Assembly (NCBI RefSeq): GCF_001278945.1
Contig: NZ_LGRV01000007.1
Location: 300,842-364,841, forward strand
Reading direction: 5' to 3'
From: Lysinibacillus contaminans
Lineage (GTDB): Bacteria > Bacillota > Bacilli > Bacillales_A > Planococcaceae
DNA: 64,000 nt
Part shown: one piece after another, positions 58,316 through 64,000 of the stretch
Layout: each line of letters begins with the position of its first letter
Numbering within the stretch: position 1 is the stretch's first letter
The notes under the pieces: generated by a model
What the model was told of the DNA's origin: nothing
Databases searched by the model: none
Seen by the model: the letters and a program-made list of their open reading frames with translations, nothing else
Program-made: the position numbers and the translations under genes

Positions 58316-59602
58316 GTGATTACAGAAATTGTGAAAACAACATTACTGAATTGTTCGCTAGATGATAGTGACATTTTAAAATATAAGAAACGTGTTCAGG
58401 CGATTCATGAAACGTTGCCACAATATGCATTAACAGGTTGGGTAGATTCACCATTACAAGACCATGATGCACTACTGACTTCTATCGAGCGTGTATCGAG
58501 TGAGATTCGTGCTTGTGCGGACGTGCTTGTTGTTGTTGGAGTTGGTGGATCCTTTTTAGGGGCACGTGCGATTCAAGAGGCATTAATGCCATACTTTGGT
58601 TTGGCTAAGGGTGGTATTGAGGTTGTTTACGTTGGTCTTAATATGAGCGGGGCGTATATTAAGGAGCTTCTGGCGTATTTAGATACGAAGCAGGTGTACG
58701 TCAATGTCATTTCGAAATCAGGTGGCACGATGGAGCCAGCGTTAGCGTTTCGTGTGATGCGTCTTTATATGGAAGAGCGTTATGGCGAAAAAGTGACGGA
58801 ACGTATCGTTGTGACGACGGATGCTGAAAAAGGAATTTTAAAGGGGATTGCGGATGAAGCTGGTTATCGTCAATTTGTGATTCCGAGTGATATTGGCGGA
58901 CGGTATTCGGTGTTGACGCCTGTTGGTTTGTTGCCAGTGGCCGTTGCGGGGGTGGATATTCGTTCGTTAATGGATGGCGCTAGGCATGCAGCAACGGAGC
59001 TTGCAGAGTCGGATTTGGCTTACAATGATGCTTACAAGTATGCAGTGATGCGTCATATGCTGTATGAAAAGGGCTATACTATTGAATTGTTGGCTTCTTT
59101 TGAGCCGGGCTTGAACAAATTTCATGAGTGGTGGAAGCAGCTATTTGGTGAGAGTGAAGGGAAAGAGTATAAAGGTCTGTACCCTTCGACAGTTAATTTT
59201 TCTACAGATTTACATGCGATTGGGCAGTTTATCCAAGAAGGTAGTCGTGTGATGTTTGAGACATTACTACATTTCCACGACATAGAAGGGGATTTAGCGG
59301 TGCCTTTTGATGCTCGTAATGAGGATGGCTTGAATTATCTATCTAATCGTACATTTAATGAAATAAATGCGATTTCGAAGCAAGGGACGGCGCTTGCACA
59401 TGCAGAGGGTAAAGTGCCTGTTATTCAGTTAGAACTACCGAAGTTGGATGCATATCATCTCGGGTATTTGATTTATTTCTTTATGAAGGCTTGTGCGATG
59501 AGTGCATGCTTACTGGAGGTCAATCCATTTGACCAACCTGGTGTCGAGGCATATAAACGTAAAATGCTAGAGTTGCTGAAAGAAGAGAAGGTGGCAAAAT
59601 AA
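58316..59602 (+). CDS. pgi: Glucose-6-phosphate isomerase
   Basis: Interconverts fructose-6-phosphate and glucose-6-phosphate. The 428-residue protein has VVGVGGSFLGARA, GGRYSVLTPVGLLP, FGESEGKEYKGLYPS (catalytic Glu) and the C-terminal NPFDQPGVEAYK. The phosphate loop reads SKSGGTMEP, whereas B. subtilis Pgi has SKSGTTTEP. The frame is open from 58247, but GCGAGGA points to the GTG at 58316. It overlaps pgcA by one base, so the pair makes glucose-1-phosphate for rmlA and galU. Whether it is the main glycolytic enzyme is unclear. Confidence 0.92.
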   Translation: MITEIVKTTLLNCSLDDSDILKYKKRVQAIHETLPQYALTGWVDSPLQDHDALLTSIERVSSEIRACADVLVVVGVGGSFLGARAIQEALMPYFGLAKGGIEVVYVGLNMSGAYIKELLAYLDTKQVYVNVISKSGGTMEPALAFRVMRLYMEERYGEKVTERIVVTTDAEKGILKGIADEAGYRQFVIPSDIGGRYSVLTPVGLLPVAVAGVDIRSLMDGARHAATELAESDLAYNDAYKYAVMRHMLYEKGYTIELLASFEPGLNKFHEWWKQLFGESEGKEYKGLYPSTVNFSTDLHAIGQFIQEGSRVMFETLLHFHDIEGDLAVPFDARNEDGLNYLSNRTFNEINAISKQGTALAHAEGKVPVIQLELPKLDAYHLGYLIYFFMKACAMSACLLEVNPFDQPGVEAYKRKMLELLKEEKVAK

Positions 59603-61299
59603 TGGTTGTGAAAGAGTTGTATCATCAGTGGCAGGATGTTGAATTACCAAGTAATTTATCAGAGGAGCTAGAAGCGATTGTAGGGAATGGCGATGCTATC
59701 GAAGATCGTTTTTACCAATATGTATCATTTGGTACAGGTGGCATGCGTGGTGTGTTAGGTGCTGGGACAAATCGTATGAACATCTTTACGATTCGTCGTG
59801 TATCAGAGGGGCTAGCTCGCTATATTTCTTCAAATGGTGAAGCGGCGAAACAGCGCGGTGTTGTCATTGCTTATGATACACGTCATTTTTCTTATGAATT
59901 TGCTTGTGAAACAGCACGCGTGCTAGGAGCGCATAATATCCGTTCTTACGTATATAAGGAAGCAAGACCAACACCACAGCTGTCATTTACTGTGCGTGAG
60001 CTAAATGCGTATGCAGGTGTTGTCATTACAGCTAGCCATAATCCAAAGCAATACAATGGCTTTAAGGTATACGGAGAAGATGGTGCACAGCTAACGCCTG
60101 AATATGCAAATGAAATTGTCCAACATATGAATGCAATTGAGGATATTTTTGCAATTGAGGTTGAGGAACTTGTGCAGTTAGAGCAGCGAGGTCTTCTTTC
60201 TTGGTTGTCGACTGATTTTGATCATGCGTATTTAACAAAACTTTTAACTTTAAAAGAGAATGAAAATATTGAGCTAGATATGAAGCTTGTGTATACACCT
60301 TTACATGGAGCAGGGCTAGTGCCTGTTCGTGAGGGACTTCAAGCATTTGGCTTTAACAATGTACATATTGTGGAACAACAAGCCATACAAGATGGTGCGT
60401 TTCCGACTGTCTCTTATCCAAATCCTGAAGAACCAGCTGCCTTTGCGTTAGCGATGGCACTTGGGCAGGAAGTAGGTGCAGACCTTTTACTAGCAACCGA
60501 TCCAGATGCCGATCGTCTTGGCGTAGCAGTGAAAAGTGGTGAAGGGTATGAGTTGTTAACAGGTAATCAGCTTGGTGCATTATTACTTCACTATTTACTA
60601 TCTACAAAACAGGTAAATGGTACGCTTCCTGATAACGGTGTGTTATTGAAAACAATTGTAACGTCTGAGTTAGGAACAGCGATTGCTAAAGAGTTTGATG
60701 TGATTACGGTTAATACGTTAACAGGATTTAAATACATTGCTGAAAAAATTGCGGAGTATGATAGAAGTGGTGCATATACATATCTATTCGGTTATGAGGA
60801 AAGCTACGGCTATTTAATCGAAACATTTGTGCGTGATAAGGATGCAGTGCAAGTTGCGTTAAAGGTAGCGGAGATGGCTGCGCATTATGAAAAGGGTGGA
60901 CAATCATTATTAGATGCCTTGCAAGATTTATATCGTCAATATGGTTTCTATCGAGAAGCGTTAGTATCGCAGGTGTTTGAAGGGAAAAACGGCCAAGAAG
61001 AAATGAAGGCTATTTTAGATAACCTGCGTCAGGAAGCACCAGAATCGATTGCAGGTATAGCGGTAGAACGTTTTGAAGACTATTTAGCAGGTATAACAAC
61101 ATTAGCAGACGGCACAACCGAAGAGATTGTATTGCCAAAAGAAAATGTACTGAAGTTTGTGCTAGCCGACGGAACTTGGATTGCTATTCGTCCATCTGGT
61201 ACAGAACCAAAATGTAAGTTCTATTTTGGTGTTGTTGGAGACACAGTAGAAGCGGCTAGTGAGAAGCTAGAGCGCTTGCAAGTTGCTTTTAACAGATAA
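59602..61299 (+). CDS. pgcA: Phosphoglucomutase/phosphomannomutase (alpha-PGM)
   Basis: Converts glucose-6-phosphate to glucose-1-phosphate, the precursor of UDP-glucose and dTDP-glucose. The 565-residue protein shows the phosphoserine loop in ITASHNPKQYNGFKVYG, the metal-binding DPDADRLG, a sugar-recognition loop GYEESYGYLIE, and the phosphate-binding RPSGTEPKCKFYF. The ATG overlaps the pgi stop (TAATG). Length fits the PgcA/YhxB branch. No terminator was found in the 240 bases after it. Confidence 0.94.
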   Translation: MVVKELYHQWQDVELPSNLSEELEAIVGNGDAIEDRFYQYVSFGTGGMRGVLGAGTNRMNIFTIRRVSEGLARYISSNGEAAKQRGVVIAYDTRHFSYEFACETARVLGAHNIRSYVYKEARPTPQLSFTVRELNAYAGVVITASHNPKQYNGFKVYGEDGAQLTPEYANEIVQHMNAIEDIFAIEVEELVQLEQRGLLSWLSTDFDHAYLTKLLTLKENENIELDMKLVYTPLHGAGLVPVREGLQAFGFNNVHIVEQQAIQDGAFPTVSYPNPEEPAAFALAMALGQEVGADLLLATDPDADRLGVAVKSGEGYELLTGNQLGALLLHYLLSTKQVNGTLPDNGVLLKTIVTSELGTAIAKEFDVITVNTLTGFKYIAEKIAEYDRSGAYTYLFGYEESYGYLIETFVRDKDAVQVALKVAEMAAHYEKGGQSLLDALQDLYRQYGFYREALVSQVFEGKNGQEEMKAILDNLRQEAPESIAGIAVERFEDYLAGITTLADGTTEEIVLPKENVLKFVLADGTWIAIRPSGTEPKCKFYFGVVGDTVEAASEKLERLQVAFNR

Positions 61300-61542
61300 G
61301 TATATAATTCTAAGAATAAAGCGTTCACTTTCAGTTGATTTTGAAAATGGACGTTTTTTTGATTGTTTTTTCAGATACTTTGGGTTCTCGTCTATTTATA
61401 CTTTTGTAAATACATCTATTTTAGGTATTCTACTAACTATATTGAGAAAAATTTATAGTCCGAGTAATAGGTATATCTATTGCATTCTATAGTAAAATAT
61501 GAAATCCTAGTATTATAATATAATAGTTTTAGGAGAATGCTT

Positions 61543-62538
61543 GTGATTAGAGAGTGGGATATGCTAAGAGGGGTAGCGTGTCTATCAGTCTTGTTATTAC
61601 ATGTATCGTCATGGATTATAATGACGGTAGGGGTGGCACCCGAGCAAGAGATGTATGAGTTTTTACGAATTGCGTTGTGTTATGCAACACCAACGTTTAT
61701 TGTATTGTCAATTTTAATATTGGCAAATCGCTATCCTGAACAGTTATCGACTGGCTTTTGGTCGAGTCGTTTGCAATTTATATTAGTGCCCTTTTTAGTG
61801 TGGGGGTTTGTGGACGCGCTAATAGTGGAGTCGATTTATCGAAATGGCATGTTATGGGAAACTTTTGTGAATAATGTAGTATATGGTGAGTTTGTAGGCT
61901 GGTTTGTTGTGGTGATTTTGCAACTGTATGCGATATTTGCGTTAATGAAGCGGTTTAAGTGGTCGCCAGCATGGTTTTTACCGATGTGTGTAATCATCGC
62001 GCTGGTGCATCATGCGGTGATTGCGCTACCTTATCCGTTCTTCGAAGAAAATAGACATACTATGCGTTTACTATTTACAGGCTGGCTTGGTTATTTTGCG
62101 TTGGCTTATTTGATGGGCATGTACTATACACAAATAGCGCAGCTTGCAAAAAGATATCGCGTGGCAACAATTGTGCTCGTACTGTTATCGGGTATATTTC
62201 TATACATTCGCTTGCAACTTGGATATACGGAGGTTCATTCGAGACGTATTGATTTAGTGCCGCTTGTGATAAGTATAGCGCTGCTTGTTATAGCTTGGGG
62301 GCAGTCTATACCATATTTTGCACCAATTCGTGTAATTAGCAAGTATGCTTTTATGATTTATTTGATGCACTGGGAAGTACTACGATTTTCGACAGGCTGG
62401 TTTGTAGAGCATTTTGACAGTACGCTTGTCCGAGTACCGTTACTATTTCTTTGGACACTTATAGTTTGTATCATACTGACAAAGCTTCTTTCGATGTTAC
62501 CATTCGGTCGATTGATCGTAGGGAAAATAAAAAAATAA
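61543..62538 (+). CDS. Acyltransferase-3 family membrane protein
   Basis: A 331-residue polytopic protein with about ten membrane helices. The start REWDMLRGVACLSVLLLHVSS with the conserved R...H pattern marks the acyltransferase-3 (OafA-type) family, which moves acetyl or other acyl groups onto cell-surface sugars. AGGAG at 61531-61535 suits the GTG at 61543; ATG 61537 is too close. It closes the glycan locus and has its own terminator. The acceptor may be the locus glycan or peptidoglycan; this cannot be decided here. Confidence 0.85.
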   Translation: MIREWDMLRGVACLSVLLLHVSSWIIMTVGVAPEQEMYEFLRIALCYATPTFIVLSILILANRYPEQLSTGFWSSRLQFILVPFLVWGFVDALIVESIYRNGMLWETFVNNVVYGEFVGWFVVVILQLYAIFALMKRFKWSPAWFLPMCVIIALVHHAVIALPYPFFEENRHTMRLLFTGWLGYFALAYLMGMYYTQIAQLAKRYRVATIVLVLLSGIFLYIRLQLGYTEVHSRRIDLVPLVISIALLVIAWGQSIPYFAPIRVISKYAFMIYLMHWEVLRFSTGWFVEHFDSTLVRVPLLFLWTLIVCIILTKLLSMLPFGRLIVGKIKK

Positions 62539-62541
62539 GTA

Positions 62542-62588
62542 AAACAAAAGCAGCGATTTCTGAATAACAGAAATCGCTGCTTTTGTTT
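62542..62588. terminator. Bidirectional terminator after the acyltransferase gene
   Basis: A perfect 21-bp stem (AAACAAAAGCAGCGATTTCTG and its complement) with a 5-nt loop and T-rich ends on both strands. Confidence 0.9.
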
Positions 62589-63221
62589 ATATCGTAGGAT
62601 GAAGTATATAGTATGGCTGATGAGAAGTAAGGCCGAATTATAAAAAAAGCGCACCTTTTCGGTACTCATTACGAATAGCCATATATCATTGATTTTTTTT
62701 ATAAGATATTCGGCTATTTTATTTTCCGTATGCAACTTAGATGTTTTTTCACCAAGGCGTGTACTGATTTGAAATTTCTAAGTTTCGCTAGAACACTAGG
62801 ACTTGCGATGCTCCGTTAAATGGTAGGCAGTGGCGATTTCCCACGTTTAATCTGAGTTTTTTTGTATGAATCGCTTTTGCAACATATTCGTAAGCATGTT
62901 CAATGTGTTGCACGGTCACTATTTTTGCAGGAATGAATTTCGCAACTTCACGTGCGATTGTCGTGCCAATTGCAATCATTTGTTCATGAAAACAGTCCCA
63001 CATTATATTTTTTGGAGGATGTGATCATCTACACCATTACAGAAGGAGATTTCCGTCGTTTTAATTGTGCATGTGCTAATACGGGGATCTTATTTTGAGG
63101 TGGCTACAAATGAATTTTTATATTCAGGATGTAATGAGACTTAGATAATCGTTAATTTTTGCTAGGGCATATGAAGAGTACCTCCCTTGATTGATACGTT
63201 CATAGTACCGGGAAGTGCTGC
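62589..63221. other. Intergenic region with no clear gene
   Basis: A minus-strand frame of 71 codons (62788-63003; HIEHAYEYVAKAIHTKK) has no ribosome site and no relative I recognise; it may be a remnant. A possible hairpin AATAGCC / GGCTATT (62674-62718) with a long loop ends in a TTTTATTTT tract. On the plus strand GGAGG (63014-63018) precedes a 26-codon frame that is probably not a gene. Confidence 0.4.
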
Positions 63222-64000
63222 ATGTTTATATGCGTTATTTTAATACTGGCTTACGTTGCATTACAGCAAGTAACAAATCTTACAACTATCGATGACGGTG
63301 TAAATTGGCGATTAGTAGCTCAAAAAGGTGTTGATGGTAAAGGAGCTGTATCAGGTGTAAATGGTATTGAACTAAATATAAATGGAAATGTGGAAATTAA
63401 AATTCCAAATTTTAGAGTTTGTGGTGATTTAAATTCTACTTCAGCAGCATCCACTTTAACAGCTAGACAAGGTAAGGAATTAGATTAAAAGATTACAAAA
63501 AAAGACAATGGCGAAGATTTTCAGTAACTACTTCGGTAGAATTTGACGTAGAAAATATGTTTTGTGCAATTAGGTTAGCTGAAGCTTTTGGGCAATCAAA
63601 CCATCCACCGAATGGAAGTTGTATTAATATTCGTAGAACTCAAATAGTAATAAATCCAGATGTGGTTGAGTACAAAATCCCAACATTTAATGAAGAATTA
63701 CAAGATTGCTTAAGATTTTACGAAAAAAGTTATGACTATAATGTCCCTCCAAAAACCAACAATGTAAGTGGCGGAATAGAGGTGAAAGTACTACCAGGGA
63801 ATACAATAAATACGAATCAGTCTTATGGAAACGTAAATTTCAAGGCGACAAAACGAAAACTTCCAGTTATAACAGTAATACCATTTACGGACGCTTCAAA
63901 ATCACAGATTGTATCTTCAGATGATGGAGTTGTTTTAATTAATAACAGCGGAGTACCTAATTACATTGGCACTAACGGATTTAATGTACACAATACTTCT
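63222..64000 (+). pseudogene. Phage tail-fibre-like sequence, frame-disrupted, runs off the window
   Basis: The first frame (63222-63488) ends TSAASTLTARQGKELD and then a stop; this motif is typical of phage tail fibre or appendage proteins, where the text continues KITKKDNG as it does here after the stop. A second frame opens at 63476 without a start codon and stays open to the window end, reading EFDVENMFCAIRLAEAFGQ and LQDCLRFYEKSYDYNVPP, also like phage structural C-termini. The parts lie in different frames, so it is broken or a mosaic remnant, or the edge of a prophage. Confidence 0.6.

Noticed and set aside
61283-61492. Frame of 69 codons after pgcA
   Set aside because: It overlaps the end of pgcA, has no spaced ribosome site and reads as low-complexity hydrophobic sequence from AT-rich DNA.
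62788-63003. Minus-strand frame of 71 codons after the acyltransferase gene
   Set aside because: No ribosome site on that strand and no recognisable family. Kept only as a note in the intergenic entry.

Overview
The window looks like the chromosome of a low-GC, endospore-forming, flagellated Gram-positive bacterium with an S-layer. The best fit is the Lysinibacillus/Solibacillus branch of the Planococcaceae (Caryophanaceae). The reasons are the AT-rich DNA with good Shine-Dalgarno sites, the conserved order atp operon - ywzB - murA - spoIID - spoIIQ - spoIIID - mbl - flhO - flhP - fabZ - ywpF - ssbB - ywqA/ywqB, and a large SLH-domain S-layer gene. No database search was possible; genus level is an inference.

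Left part (1-24 kb): the 3' part of mnaA, then the complete F1Fo ATP synthase operon atpIBEFHAGDC with a likely promoter and a clear terminator. Next come ywzB, murA, the mother-cell/engulfment genes spoIID, spoIIQ and spoIIID, the MreB paralogue mbl, two flagellar rod/hook genes, an EpuA-type membrane protein, fabZ, a small orphan gene, an Asn-rich lipoprotein, ywpF (minus strand), an ssbB-type gene with an apparent ATA start, and the SNF2 helicase/SWIM pair ywqA-ywqB (minus strand). This is core chromosome.

Middle (24-35 kb): an IDEAL-domain protein, an atypical short flagellin preceded by three 41-bp tandem repeats, a NERD-domain protein whose 3' end runs into four 42-bp tandem repeats, a UDP-ManNAc dehydrogenase and a WecG/TagA glycosyltransferase, a structured intergenic region with a perfect 40-nt palindrome, and the 1334-residue S-layer protein gene with a strong promoter and terminator. 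About 1.2 kb of decayed sequence follows.

Right part (35-62.5 kb): a large surface-glycan locus, probably for S-layer glycosylation and/or a cell-wall polymer. It contains a TPR protein and O-antigen-ligase-like protein; an ABC exporter (permease plus ATPase with a Wzt-like C-terminal domain); a methyltransferase and a kinase-like protein with C-terminal coiled coil that together resemble a split WbdD chain terminator; several GT2 glycosyltransferases; a YfhO-like membrane protein; genes for a dTDP-3-acetamido-3,6-dideoxyhexose (fdtA/fdtC/fdtB type, with a decayed second fdtA copy); a GtrB/GtrA-type pair; all four dTDP-L-rhamnose genes; a WbaP-type initiating transferase; and galU, galE, pgi and pgcA, which link central sugar metabolism to the nucleotide sugars. 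An acyltransferase-3 gene closes the locus. The set parallels the S-layer glycan loci of Geobacillus stearothermophilus and Aneurinibacillus, but the split methyltransferase/kinase pair is the most unusual part.

Right edge (62.6-64 kb): little coding content, then a frame-disrupted phage tail-fibre-like sequence that runs off the window.
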